Assembly: GCA_041397725.1 (NCBI GenBank)
Contig: JAWKVZ010000002.1
Location: 434,001 to 498,000, forward strand
Direction: 5' to 3'
Length of the DNA: 64,000 bases
Source of the DNA: JAGRKR01 sp041397725
Lineage (GTDB): Bacteria > Pseudomonadota > Alphaproteobacteria > Rhizobiales > Hyphomicrobiaceae
Shown here: one piece after another, positions 1 through 8,682 of the stretch
Position numbering within the stretch: position 1 is the first letter of the stretch
Layout: every line of letters begins with the position of its first letter
Made by a program: the position numbers and the translations under genes
The notes under the pieces: generated by a model
Database searches by the model: none
What the model saw: only the letters and a program-made list of their open reading frames with translations
What the model was told of the DNA's origin: nothing

Positions 1-449
1 CCCTGGTCGCCGGCGACCACTTCGGCGAACTTTGCGAAGAACTCGTCGGCCATCTTCTTCGCGGTCGAGGCGATCAGCCGCGATCCGAGCTGCGCGATCT
101 TGCCGCCGACGCTGGCCTTCACCGTGTAGCGCAGGAGTGTGAGCTCGGGCTCCAGCGTTTCGAGCGCCACCTCGGCGCCGCCCTTGGCGAAGCCGGCGAT
201 GCCGCCCTGGCCCTCGCCGCTGATCGTGTAGCTCTCCGGCGGCTTGATGTCGGCCAGCGTAACGCGCCCCTTGAAGCTCGCCTTGATGGGGCCGACCTTG
301 GCGACCACCTTGGCCGTGAACTCAGTGTCGGAGACCTGCTCCAGCTCCTGGCAGCCGGGCACCGAGCGACGGAGCACGTCGGGATCGTTGAGCGCGGCCC
401 AGACCACTTCGCGGCTCGCGGCGATACGGCTCTCGCCGACCATTTCCAT
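1..449 (-). CDS. coxG: CoxG-like SRPBCC protein, C-terminus cut by window edge
   Basis: An open frame of 149 codons runs from an ATG at 449 off the left edge without a stop. The protein has the CoxG look: an early SVPGCQELEQ segment (about residues 29-38), a beta-rich middle, and GQGGIAGFAKGGAEVAL (about 80-96), which resembles the glycine-rich stretch of the carbon monoxide dehydrogenase subunit G family (SRPBCC fold). In CO oxidizers CoxG helps anchor or mature the Mo-hydroxylase, but many relatives sit beside other xanthine-oxidase-type enzymes. The partner genes would lie left of the window, so the substrate is unknown. A second ATG two codons downstream (443) is an alternative start. Confidence 0.8.
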   Translation of the reverse strand, partial: MEMVGESRIAASREVVWAALNDPDVLRRSVPGCQELEQVSDTEFTAKVVAKVGPIKASFKGRVTLADIKPPESYTISGEGQGGIAGFAKGGAEVALETLEPELTLLRYTVKASVGGKIAQLGSRLIASTAKKMADEFFAKFAEVVAGDQ

Positions 450-651
450 GGCTGGGCTCCCTCGTGACTGGGTCTCGCGCGCCCATGACGACACGACAGG
501 GCCGGACGCACTGCGGGTCCGGATAGGGCAAGTCGCCGGCTTTGTCGAGCTGTCGGGCCGCTCGATTGACGTGCCGCAAGACGCAGGTTGGTCATGGCTG
601 CTAGCTCGACCATATGTCGGGAGGCGGGGGCAAGCCAAGGAGGACCAGACC

Positions 652-834
652 ATGGATGCAACCGAGGTGCACGCGCACGCCCGCAAGCTGTTCGAGGCGC
701 ATGGCGTCAAGGCGATCGCCGAGGCGGCGCAGAAGGCCAACGTGCTCGAAGCCCAAGGTGAGGCGGACAGCGCGCGCGACTGGCGGCGCATCGAGGCGGC
801 GCTTCGCGCCATGCAGGGGCCGCGCGAAAGCTGA
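652..834 (+). CDS. Small conserved-looking protein, function unknown
   Basis: A 60-residue frame starts at ATG 652, preceded by a strong AAGGAGG ribosome-binding site at about 637-643, and ends at TGA 832-834. The product is charged and predicted helical (MDATEVHAHARKLFEAHG at the start, DWRRIEAALRAMQGP near the end), with no signal peptide, membrane segment or cysteine. It looks like the short soluble helical proteins common in alphaproteobacteria, but I recognise no functional family. It is divergent from coxG with about 200 bases between the start codons. The start is supported by the ribosome-binding site; longer frames upstream have none. Confidence 0.65.
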   Translation: MDATEVHAHARKLFEAHGVKAIAEAAQKANVLEAQGEADSARDWRRIEAALRAMQGPRES

Positions 835-921
835 GGCTCGGCCGATGCGGCAGGCCGGCGTGTGATCGCCGTCGCCGGCCTGCGCAGGCGATGCCTCGAG
901 GTCACGCACCGCACTCATGCT

Positions 922-1125
922 CGGTGGCGGGTGCGCCACGCGCACCCGCTCGGGCGATTGCGTGAGGGTCTTGCGTGAGGGTTTTGCGTGAAGGATGCGA
1001 TTCACGCCCTCGGCGGGTGCGCCATGGGCATCCCGCTCGGGCGATCGCATGAGGGTTTTGCGTGAAGGATGCGATTCACGCCCTCGCCGGGTGCGCCATG
1101 GGCACCCCGCTCGGGCGATCGCATC
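922..1125. repeat. Tandem repeat with 74-base period and internal palindromes
   Basis: Two near-identical units begin at 994 and 1068 (period 74; both open with GATGCGATTCACGCCCTCG). A more diverged unit lies upstream from about 922, separated by a small internal duplication of GTGAGGGTYTTGC. Within a unit, GGGTGC and GCACCC flank a CCATGG palindrome. The last unit starts GATGCGAT (1068-1075) and ends ATCGCATC (1118-1125), so it can fold into a long hairpin. It abuts the stop codon of the minus-strand gene at 1126 and could act as its terminator or mRNA stabiliser. It could also be a short dispersed repeat of the REP type. Confidence 0.7.
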
Positions 1126-2832
1126 CTAGACAAACCCGCGACCTCTGAGCTCGTCGAGCACATGCTCGACAAGCGCCTCGGCCGGTTGGCTGGCGGCGTC
1201 GAGCCGCAATTCCGGGCTGACCGGCGCCTCGTAGGCGGAATCGATGCCGGTGAAGTTCTTCAGCGCACCACTGCGGGCCTTGCGATAGAGCCCCTTCGGG
1301 TCGCGGGCCTCGCAGACCTCGAGCGGGGCGTCCACGAAGATCTCTACGAACTCCCCCGCAGGAAAAAGATCGCGTGCGAGCTGACGCTCGGCCCGGAAGG
1401 GCGAGATGAACGACACCATCACGATCAGGCCGGCCTCGACGAAAAGCCGTGCGACCTCGGCGACGCGCCGGATGTTCTCGACGCGGTCGGCATCGGTGAA
1501 ACCGAGGTCGCGACACAGGCCGTGGCGGACGTTGTCGCCGTCGAGCGTATAGGTATGGCGGCCGAGCGCGTGCAGCCGCTTTTCCAGGAGACTGGCGACC
1601 GTCGACTTGCCGGATCCCGACAGGCCGGTGAACCATAGGCAGCAGGGCTGCTGGTCCTTGAGTTTCGCGCGCGCTGGCTTGTCCACGGCCAGCGCTTGCC
1701 AGTGAATGTTCGTGGCGCGGCGGAGCGGGAAGTCGATGTAGCCGAGCCCCACGATCTCGCCGGTCAGGCGATCCGCCAGCTCGAACCGGCTGGTGGCGGG
1801 GTTCTCGTCCGCCGGGTCGAACGCCACCTCGCGCTCGAACGCCACGTTGCACGAGCCGACCTCGCCCTGGCTCAGCGTGTGGCTCGCCACGTGATCGATG
1901 GTGTCGGGGCTGATCTTGTGCTTGAGGCGGCTGACGCTGGCGTTGACCGTCCACAGCGGCGAGCGCGCGACGTACGAGCGACCCGGCAGGAGCGGCCAGC
2001 GGCCCGTCCACACGATGTGCGCCGCGGCCTGGTCGGCGAGCTCCGGGCGATGCGCTGCCTCGGCGAGTATGCTTCCGGCAGGGATGGGAGCGTCCGTCTC
2101 GACGGCAACCTCGACGAGGGGCTCGGGGCCGGCGCTCCCGACCGCTTGCACCTCGACCGCCCGTCCGAGCGCGCCGCCCGGCAGGGTGACGATCGCGGCG
2201 CCGGGCGTGAGCGCTCCCGAGGCCACCGCCGCCCGAACGGAGGCGAGCTTGCCAGCCCGTCCGAGGTCCTGCTCGACCCGGAGCCGGACGGCCGCTGGCC
2301 GGGGTGAGGCGCTGGGTGCGACCGACAACACGGTGTCGAGCAGCGAGCGGCGGTCGTGATGTGCCGCCTCACCTGCCGGCCGCAGCACGTTCGCGCCCTC
2401 TTGGGCGGCGATGGGCACGGCGGCCAGCGGCTCGATGCCCACGGCCAGCGACACGGCCTCGAAATCGATGATAACGGCCGCGAGCAGGTCCTCGGACAGC
2501 GCCGCCAGCGACGGGGTATTGATCGCCAGGACTGCGCCTCGCACGCCCGCCTGCTGCAGAACGAGCAGGAGGCGCCGCGACTCCGTGCAGACGCCATCAG
2601 CGGCCTCGACCACCAGCACGGCCATGTCCGATGCATGCGCAAGCCGTCCGAGAGCGAGCGTGTCCTGCGCGTCGGCCTCGATCGTTGCGATCAGGAGGCC
2701 AGCGGCGGCGCCCTGCCCGGGACGCCATGATGTCGCAGCGGCGGGCTCGCTGCCGCGCACGGGTCCGGCCAGATGCAGCGTGAGAGCGGCAAGCGCCGTG
2801 CTGGCAGGCCCTGTCAGAAGGAGGCGTCGCAT
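1126..2832 (-). CDS. cysC: APS kinase fused to a degenerate CysN-like GTPase domain
   Basis: The C-terminal 170 residues form a complete adenylyl-sulfate kinase that makes PAPS from APS: P-loop GLSGSGKST (about 403-411), DGDNVRHGL (about 431-439), the ENIRR helix, SFISPFR and DPKGLYRKAR. The N-terminal 390 residues follow the layout of the CysN GTPase subunit of ATP sulfurylase, including its beta-barrel domains. However, the P-loop position reads GPASTALAA, the DTPGH position reads EADAQDT and the NKxD position reads NTPS (about 105-108), so GTP binding is unlikely. I chose ATG 2832 because the protein then begins exactly where CysN strand 1 should; the frame stays open upstream to 3012. No cysD is nearby. 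PAPS could serve sulfation or assimilatory reduction. Confidence 0.85.
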   Translation of the reverse strand: MRRLLLTGPASTALAALTLHLAGPVRGSEPAAATSWRPGQGAAAGLLIATIEADAQDTLALGRLAHASDMAVLVVEAADGVCTESRRLLLVLQQAGVRGAVLAINTPSLAALSEDLLAAVIIDFEAVSLAVGIEPLAAVPIAAQEGANVLRPAGEAAHHDRRSLLDTVLSVAPSASPRPAAVRLRVEQDLGRAGKLASVRAAVASGALTPGAAIVTLPGGALGRAVEVQAVGSAGPEPLVEVAVETDAPIPAGSILAEAAHRPELADQAAAHIVWTGRWPLLPGRSYVARSPLWTVNASVSRLKHKISPDTIDHVASHTLSQGEVGSCNVAFEREVAFDPADENPATSRFELADRLTGEIVGLGYIDFPLRRATNIHWQALAVDKPARAKLKDQQPCCLWFTGLSGSGKSTVASLLEKRLHALGRHTYTLDGDNVRHGLCRDLGFTDADRVENIRRVAEVARLFVEAGLIVMVSFISPFRAERQLARDLFPAGEFVEIFVDAPLEVCEARDPKGLYRKARSGALKNFTGIDSAYEAPVSPELRLDAASQPAEALVEHVLDELRGRGFV

Positions 2833-3138
2833 GAAAGATGTCTGTCCTCGTTCAGTGCCGGCCTCATTCAGCGCCGGATGGCGCACACCCGTCGCCGGCA
2901 CGGCGTGCTCCCGGGCGAAATCCGGACGCTGGTCGCGAAGACGCGTACGGAGCGACCACCGCCAGGCCCGGCGCCGAGGCTCCTGTAAGTCACACAAGGA
3001 GTGCGGATGCAATGCGTCCCAACGCCAAATTCACGAATTGCGACGACCACCGATATATGGACGTTGTTCGTTTACCTCTGGTTATGTGTTAAGCTCTACT
3101 CTGCGCGTGGGAAATGCAAATTCTGGTGGATCCACGCC
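2833..3138. promoter_or_regulatory. Divergent intergenic region between cysC and the histidine kinase
   Basis: This gap lies between two divergent genes and should hold both promoters. The part from about 3026 to 3135 is clearly richer in A and T than its surroundings. TTTACC followed 18 bases later by TCTACT could be a weak -35/-10 pair for the kinase. No terminator or RNA gene is visible. The open frame entering from cysC (to 3012) is arginine-rich and lacks a ribosome-binding site. Confidence 0.35.
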
Positions 3139-4047
3139 ATGTTGAACGGCGCGACGGGCGGCAACCGAGGCCATTCGCTTCTGAGTGAGTATGCGACGCT
3201 CCTTGGCGATGCCGTATTGCGCAGCCGCACCCGCGCCGCCGAGCAGGCCGCCCGCATCGAGGCGGAGCTCGCCCGCCGCGTCAAGTCCGAGTTCGTGTCC
3301 AATATGAGCCATGAGCTCAGGACGCCGCTCAACACGATCATCGGTTTCTCCAAGATCTTGAAATCGCACGAGGCCCGGCCCCTCGCGAACAACGACATCG
3401 TGGAATACTCCAAGCTCATTCACGATGCCGCCCAGCATCTTCTCTCCGTCATCAACGACATCCTCGACCTGACCAAGCTGCAGAGTGGCGCGCATACGAT
3501 CGACGAGCGCGAGGTGGTCATCGAGGAGGTGCTCTCCGCCTGTCTCAGCAGCCTGCGGAACGAGGCGCGCGAGGCCGGAGTCGTGGTGAGCCACCGGTTC
3601 GACCCGAAGTTGCCGTCCGTCTCCGGTGACGCCAACAAAATCAAGCAGGCCTTCGCCCACATCATCGGCAATGCCATCAAGTTCACGCTGACGGGCGGTC
3701 GCGTCGACGTCATGGCCGAGCTCGCCCGCGACAACCGCGTGGTGATCACGGTGCGCGATTCCGGCGTCGGCATGACCGAGGACGAGATTCGCGTCGCGCT
3801 CAGCGCCTTCGGGCAGGTGGACGGCAGCCGGACGCGCTGGCGGGAAGGCAGCGGCATCGGCCTGCCCATCGCCAAGGCCCTGATCGAGCTGCACGGCGGC
3901 ACCCTGGATATCGAAAGCGTCAAGACGAAAGGCACGCTGATCACCGTCAGCCTGCCCATGCGTAACGTTCAGCAGATCGAGACGGCCGGCTTGGTGCCGC
4001 GCGCAGCGGACGCAGGCAAGGCCAACAGGGGTGAGGTGACGGCCTGA
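3139..4047 (+). CDS. Sensor-less histidine kinase
   Basis: A 302-residue kinase with a HisKA dimerisation domain (SHELRTPLN, phospho-acceptor His58) and a HATPase_c domain: N-box HIIGNAIKF (Asn178), G1 DSGVGM (207-212), F-box AFGQ and G2 GSGIGL (237-242). The layout resembles the PleC/DivJ class of alphaproteobacterial kinases, but there is no transmembrane or PAS/GAF sensor, only about 50 residues of predicted helix before the H-box. It is therefore cytoplasmic and probably takes its signal from a partner. I start at ATG 3139; the frame extends upstream to 3001 through unlikely sequence. A HerA-type ATPase follows after 34 bases, probably in the same transcript. No response regulator is adjacent. 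Confidence 0.85.
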   Translation: MLNGATGGNRGHSLLSEYATLLGDAVLRSRTRAAEQAARIEAELARRVKSEFVSNMSHELRTPLNTIIGFSKILKSHEARPLANNDIVEYSKLIHDAAQHLLSVINDILDLTKLQSGAHTIDEREVVIEEVLSACLSSLRNEAREAGVVVSHRFDPKLPSVSGDANKIKQAFAHIIGNAIKFTLTGGRVDVMAELARDNRVVITVRDSGVGMTEDEIRVALSAFGQVDGSRTRWREGSGIGLPIAKALIELHGGTLDIESVKTKGTLITVSLPMRNVQQIETAGLVPRAADAGKANRGEVTA

Positions 4048-4081
4048 GTCCGGGCCAGAGCCAATTGAGGGGCCAGAGGGA

Positions 4082-6064
4082 ATGCAACTTCATACCGGCT
4101 ACGACGAGCGGTCCGGCGTCATCAGTGATGGCTCGATTGGTCGCATCGTCTCCGTGACGGGCGCGAAGGCCATCGTCATGTTGGACAATGGCAGCGAGTC
4201 CGGCCGCATCGGCCCGGCGGTCCGCCCGGAGATGGGCACCCTGCTGGCCATCGACACCTTGACCACGATCGTGCTGGCGGTCGTCTCCGCGCTCAGCGTG
4301 CCGGTTCCCGCGCAGCGCGAGGGCGACAGCGAGATCTGGATCGCCGAGCTCGGCCTCGTCGGCGAGCTGCCGAAGAAGAATGACGGCACCATCGGCTACT
4401 TCAACCGCGGCGTAACGGCCTATCCCTCACTCGGCGACCGCGTGCGCGTCGCCACCAACCGCGAGCTCGAGCACGCCTTCTGCGGCGACATGAAGGGCGC
4501 CGTTCGCGTCGGCACCATTCGCCAGGACGCCTCCATCCCGGCCATGATCAAGGTCGACGATCTTCTGGGCAAGCACTTCGCCATCCTGGGCACGACCGGC
4601 ACCGGCAAGTCGTGCACGACCGCGCTGATCCTGCGCTCGATCCTGGAGAAGAACCCGGCCGCCCACATCGTTCTGCTGGACCCCCACAACGAGTACGCCA
4701 CCGCATTCAGCGAGTGGGCCGAGGTCATCAGCCCCCGCAACATGCAGTTGCCCTACTGGCTGCTGAATTTCGAGGAGATCGTCGAGGTTCTGATCGGTGA
4801 TCCGAGCGGCCGCAAGGCCGAGATCGAGATCCTGCAGGAGCTCATTCCGATCGCCAAGGGCCGCTATCACACCGGCCGCGCGCGAGAGAGCGGAGGCTCG
4901 CTGCGCCGCGGCGGCGATCCGTCACGCTACACCGTCGACACGCCCGTGCCGTATCGCATCTCGGACATCATGGGCCTCATCGACGAGCGCATGGGCAAGC
5001 TCGAGAACAAGCGCGACCTCTCGCCCTACCGCAATCTCAAGACCCGTATCGAGACCATCTCGCAAGACGGCCGCTATGCCTTCATGTTCGGCAGCGTCAC
5101 CGTCTACGACGGCATGGTGCAGGTGCTCGGCCGCATCTTCCGCGTGCCGGTCGGCGGCAAGCCGATCACCATCCTCGAGCTCACCGGCCTGCCGACCGAG
5201 ATCATCAACGTGGTCGTCTCGGTGCTCTGCCGGCTCACCTTCGATTTCGCACTGTGGGGCGAGGGGCAGGTCCCCGTGACGCTCGTGTGCGAAGAGGCGC
5301 ACCGGTACGTGCCGCTCAACTCCAGCCTCGGGTTCGAGCCGTGCAAGCGCGCCATCGCCAAGATCGCCAAGGAAGGCCGCAAGTACGGCGCCTCGCTGTG
5401 CATCGTCACGCAGCGCCCGGCGGAGATCGATCCCACCATCCTGTCACAATGCAACACGGTCTTCGCACTCAGAATGTCGAACGATCGTGACCAGGAGATC
5501 GTGCAGTCCGCCATCTCGGACACGGGCTCGGGCCTGCTCGAGTTTCTCTCGGCGCTCGGTTCGCGCGAGGCCATCGCCTTCGGCGACGGTGTGACGCTGC
5601 CGGTGCGCATCAAGTTCGACGAGCTGCCCAAGCACGCACTGCCGCGCAGCTCGACCGCGCGCTTCTCGGAAAAGTGGCAGCACTCCGTCGGCGACGAAGG
5701 CTTCCTCGAGCAGGTCGTGGACCGCTGGCGCACGGCCGGTGCCTCGTTCGTCAACGAGCAGTCCGCGGCGATGCTGGCGGAGAGCATGGGCGCGGGGGGC
5801 GGAGCGGCCCATCACGACCAGCATGCCGCCGCCCCGGCCGATGCCGGGCATCAGCGTCGCCACATGGCGATGGCCGAGCCCGACGTCAGACGCGGAGCCC
5901 CCGAGCCGGCTCATGCTGGTGGCCCCGGTGTGGCGCGCAGGCCCTCGCAGGGGCTGTTGCGTCGCGAGGCGCCAGCCGCGGCCGAGCCCGCTGCTGATCC
6001 GGGCAAGCCCGGTTCCGCCCTGCAGTCGCTGCGTGAGCGGCTGAGCCAGCGCCAGCCGCGCTGA
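4082..6064 (+). CDS. HerA/DUF87-family ATPase
   Basis: A 660-residue P-loop ATPase of the FtsK-HerA superfamily. Residues about 15-100 look like the HAS-barrel that precedes HerA motors. Walker A is GTTGTGKSC (170-178), Walker B is TLVCEEAHR (400-408), and a conserved KYGASLCIVTQRP stretch follows as in HerA. The last 100 residues are low in complexity, rich in Ala, Pro, His and Arg, and are probably disordered. HerA proteins form hexameric DNA motors that in archaea work with the nuclease NurA and in some bacteria with anti-phage effectors. No nuclease gene is next to it here. GAGGG lies a few bases before the start codon. It follows the histidine kinase by 34 bases. Confidence 0.85.
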   Translation: MQLHTGYDERSGVISDGSIGRIVSVTGAKAIVMLDNGSESGRIGPAVRPEMGTLLAIDTLTTIVLAVVSALSVPVPAQREGDSEIWIAELGLVGELPKKNDGTIGYFNRGVTAYPSLGDRVRVATNRELEHAFCGDMKGAVRVGTIRQDASIPAMIKVDDLLGKHFAILGTTGTGKSCTTALILRSILEKNPAAHIVLLDPHNEYATAFSEWAEVISPRNMQLPYWLLNFEEIVEVLIGDPSGRKAEIEILQELIPIAKGRYHTGRARESGGSLRRGGDPSRYTVDTPVPYRISDIMGLIDERMGKLENKRDLSPYRNLKTRIETISQDGRYAFMFGSVTVYDGMVQVLGRIFRVPVGGKPITILELTGLPTEIINVVVSVLCRLTFDFALWGEGQVPVTLVCEEAHRYVPLNSSLGFEPCKRAIAKIAKEGRKYGASLCIVTQRPAEIDPTILSQCNTVFALRMSNDRDQEIVQSAISDTGSGLLEFLSALGSREAIAFGDGVTLPVRIKFDELPKHALPRSSTARFSEKWQHSVGDEGFLEQVVDRWRTAGASFVNEQSAAMLAESMGAGGGAAHHDQHAAAPADAGHQRRHMAMAEPDVRRGAPEPAHAGGPGVARRPSQGLLRREAPAAAEPAADPGKPGSALQSLRERLSQRQPR

Positions 6065-6082
6065 TCGCCCACAGGAGAGCGT

Positions 6083-6102
6083 GCCGGCAGCCTCCTGCCG
6101 GC
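6083..6102 (+). terminator. Hairpin after the HerA-type gene
   Basis: A perfect 8-base stem (GCCGGCAG / CTGCCGGC) with a CCTC loop lies 18 bases after the stop codon. There is no T-run, so it may need Rho or only stabilise the mRNA end. Confidence 0.5.
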
Positions 6103-6314
6103 TTGAGGGCCAGGAAGTCGACTGGTAGCCTCGTCATCATGATTCTCTGATCGGCAGCGGCTCGCGCGGCGAGATTTCCGCTGAGCTGCAAGCTCTGATG
6201 CCGGTCCCCGACCCTGCTGGTCTCAGGGGGCGCCGGCCGAACCTGTTACTCGCGTGCGACCATTCCAGCCGTTCCGGGGCCTTGCCAGCCGGCGAGGCTT
6301 CGCGTTCCTCAACT

Positions 6315-7775
6315 ATGGGTCATGCGATGACGAGCACAATCTATCCGGTGATTCTCTCGGGCGGCTCCGGCACGCGCCTGTGGCCCTTGTCCCGCGCGAT
6401 GTATCCCAAGCAGTTCATCCGCTTCTTCAACGGCCAGGGGCAAAGCTTCCTGACGGCGGCGCTGAAGCGGTTGAAGTCCGAGGAGGGCTTTGCCAAGCCG
6501 ACGATTCTCGGCAACAACGATCACCGCTTCCTGATCCAGGAGGAGCTGAACGCCGCGGGCGTTACGCCGCGGACCATCATGCTCGAGCCGATCGCGCGCA
6601 ACACGGCCGCCGCCATCGCAGTGGCCGCGCTTTCGATCGTGCGCGAGAACCCGGCCGCCGTCCTCGTCGTCATGCCGTCCGACCACGCGATCAGCGACGA
6701 CACCCGCTTCATCGAGGCCGTTCGCCGAGCCGCGAAAGTGGCAGCGACCGGCCGCCTCGTGCTCTTCGGCATCCAGCCGAAGACGCCGCATACCGGTTTT
6801 GGCTATATCCGCCAGGGCATGTCCGTCGAAGGCTTCGCGAATGCCGCTTTCGAGGTGGAGGAGTTCTGCGAGAAGCCGGACGCCGCCACCGCGCGCCGCT
6901 ATCTCGACCAGGGTGATTACTACTGGAACAGCGGCATATTCGTGCTGAACGCCCGGGTCTTCCTCGAGGAGCTCGCCGATCACGAGCCGCGCATTCTCGA
7001 TGCCGCACGCGGCGCACTCGGCAATGCCATCGACGACCTCGGGTTCATGCGGCTCGACCGGACGTGCTTCGCCCAGTCGCCCAACATCTCCGTCGACTAC
7101 GCGGTCATGGAGAAGACCAAGGCCGCGGCCATGCTGCCGATCGACGTCGGCTGGAACGACGTCGGCTCGTGGGCATCGCTCTGGGAGATCTCGAAGCACG
7201 ACGACAAGGGCAACGTGGTCAACGGCGAGGCGATCCTCGAGGATACCGACAACTGCTACATCCACAGCCAGCGCTCGCTCGTGTCCACGATCGGCGTCAA
7301 GGACCTCGTTATCGTCGATACACCCGACGCCATTCTGGTGGCGGATCGCTCGCGTTCGCAGGACGTCGGCAAAGTCGTGGCGCGGCTGAAGCAGTCGAAC
7401 CGCAAGGAGCAGGAGCAGCATCTCCGCAACTACCGCCCGTGGGGCTATTTCGAGACGCTCAACATCGGGCCGCGTTTTCAGGTGAAGCTCCTGCACGTGA
7501 AGCCTGGCGGCAAGCTCTCCATGCAGATGCACCATCATCGCTCCGAGCACTGGATCGTGGTCCAGGGCACCGCCAAGGTATTCGTCGGCGACATGGAGAA
7601 GCTCGTGCGCGAGAACGAGTCCGTCTACATCTTCGCGACCCAGTGGCATCGCCTGGAGAACCCCGGCAAGGTGCCGCTCGAGATCATCGAGGTGCAGATC
7701 GGCACGTACCTCGGCGAGGACGACATCGTGCGCACCGATGACGTTTACAACCGCGCCCCCGAGGAGACGCGCTAG
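6315..7775 (+). CDS. manC: Mannose-1-phosphate guanylyltransferase / mannose-6-phosphate isomerase
   Basis: A 486-residue bifunctional type II enzyme making GDP-mannose. The N-terminal nucleotidyltransferase carries GGSGTRLWPLSR, PKQF and MPSDHAI plus the EKPDAATA region. The C-terminal cupin carries RPWGYFETL and GGKLSMQMHHHRSEHWIVVQ, which hold the metal-binding histidines of the isomerase. Length fits the family (about 470-490). I place the start at ATG 6315 (MGHAMTSTIYP); ATG 6327 is equally possible, and neither has a clear ribosome-binding site. The frame is open to 6198 but that part is arginine-rich and atypical. The product feeds exopolysaccharide, O-antigen or capsule synthesis; no glycosyltransferase lies in the window. 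Confidence 0.92.
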   Translation: MGHAMTSTIYPVILSGGSGTRLWPLSRAMYPKQFIRFFNGQGQSFLTAALKRLKSEEGFAKPTILGNNDHRFLIQEELNAAGVTPRTIMLEPIARNTAAAIAVAALSIVRENPAAVLVVMPSDHAISDDTRFIEAVRRAAKVAATGRLVLFGIQPKTPHTGFGYIRQGMSVEGFANAAFEVEEFCEKPDAATARRYLDQGDYYWNSGIFVLNARVFLEELADHEPRILDAARGALGNAIDDLGFMRLDRTCFAQSPNISVDYAVMEKTKAAAMLPIDVGWNDVGSWASLWEISKHDDKGNVVNGEAILEDTDNCYIHSQRSLVSTIGVKDLVIVDTPDAILVADRSRSQDVGKVVARLKQSNRKEQEQHLRNYRPWGYFETLNIGPRFQVKLLHVKPGGKLSMQMHHHRSEHWIVVQGTAKVFVGDMEKLVRENESVYIFATQWHRLENPGKVPLEIIEVQIGTYLGEDDIVRTDDVYNRAPEETR

Positions 7776-7851
7776 CGCGTTCGCGCGACTTGCTCGACCG
7801 TGCCGCCCTCGTGCTATGGATGGGTGGGAAACGCGAGCAGGGAGAACGTGG

Positions 7852-8646
7852 ATGCGGCTCGAAAGCAAGGTCGCCGTCGTCGTCGGAGCCGGTCAGCAGC
7901 CCGGCGAGACCATGGGCAACGGGCGGGCCGTCTCCGTACGGTTCGCGGAAGAGGGCGCGAGCCTTCTTCTCGTCGACAACAACGCCGAGTGGGCCCAGGA
8001 GACGCTGCGGGCGGTCGAGAAGACCGGCGCCAGGGCCAGCGTGCTCGTGGCCGACATTACCCGCGAATCCGACTGCGAGGCCATCGCCCGCACGGCCGTC
8101 GAGCGCTATGGCCGGATCGACGTGCTGCACAACAACGTCGGCCGCTCGCGCGGGGATCGCGCCACACCCGACATGGACGCGGCCATCTGGGACGAGATCA
8201 TGGCCATGAACCTCAAGGGCATGTTCATGACCTGCAAGCACGTGCTGCCGGTCATGCGCGCGCAGCGCTCGGGCTCCATCATCAACATCTCCTCGACGTC
8301 CTCGTACGCCGGACGCCAGACGATCACCTACAAGACCAGCAAGGGTGCCGTGAACACCATGACGCAGCACATGGCGCTGGAGAACGCGCCCTATGGTGTT
8401 CGCGTCAATGCCATCCTGCCGGGGTTGATGGACACGCCCATGGCCATCGAGCGCCGCGCCCGCGAGCGGGGCGTCGAGCGCAAGATCATTCGCGACGAGC
8501 GCAACGCGCAGGTGCCGTTGCTCGGCCAGATGGGCACTGCCATGGACGTGGCCAATGCCGCCTTGTTCCTGGCCTCCGACGAGGCGCGCTACGTCACCGG
8601 CGTTCTTCTGCCGGTCGATGGTGGTCTGCTGGTGAAGGTCGGCTGA
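7852..8646 (+). CDS. SDR-family NAD(P)-dependent oxidoreductase
   Basis: A 264-residue classical short-chain dehydrogenase. The cofactor loop is GAGQQPGETMGNG near residue 12, a lengthened version of TGxxxGxG seen in one SDR subgroup. The HNNVG element, the catalytic serine in NISSTSS and the YKTSK (YxxxK) dyad are all present, and the C-terminus ends GVLLPVDGGL as in the FabG-like group. The start at ATG 7852 has GGGAG 10 bases upstream. Substrate unknown. It stands 76 bases after manC and may be co-transcribed; a shared hairpin separates it from the convergent gene downstream. Confidence 0.88.
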   Translation: MRLESKVAVVVGAGQQPGETMGNGRAVSVRFAEEGASLLLVDNNAEWAQETLRAVEKTGARASVLVADITRESDCEAIARTAVERYGRIDVLHNNVGRSRGDRATPDMDAAIWDEIMAMNLKGMFMTCKHVLPVMRAQRSGSIINISSTSSYAGRQTITYKTSKGAVNTMTQHMALENAPYGVRVNAILPGLMDTPMAIERRARERGVERKIIRDERNAQVPLLGQMGTAMDVANAALFLASDEARYVTGVLLPVDGGLLVKVG

Positions 8647-8665
8647 CGGGCCAGCCAGCCCGTCA
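8644..8665. terminator. Bidirectional hairpin between convergent SDR genes
   Basis: An 8-base perfect stem (TGACGGGC / GCCCGTCA) with a CAGCCA loop. Its left arm includes the TGA stop codon of the plus-strand gene. The minus-strand gene ends at 8683, so one hairpin may serve both transcripts. No T-run on either side. Confidence 0.5.
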
Positions 8666-8682
8666 TCGGCGCGCGCCGTAGC

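Noticed and set aside
4082..6064. A full HerA-based anti-phage system
   Set aside because: No nuclease, SIR2 or DUF4297 effector lies beside the ATPase; only the histidine kinase is linked, so a defence role is not claimed.
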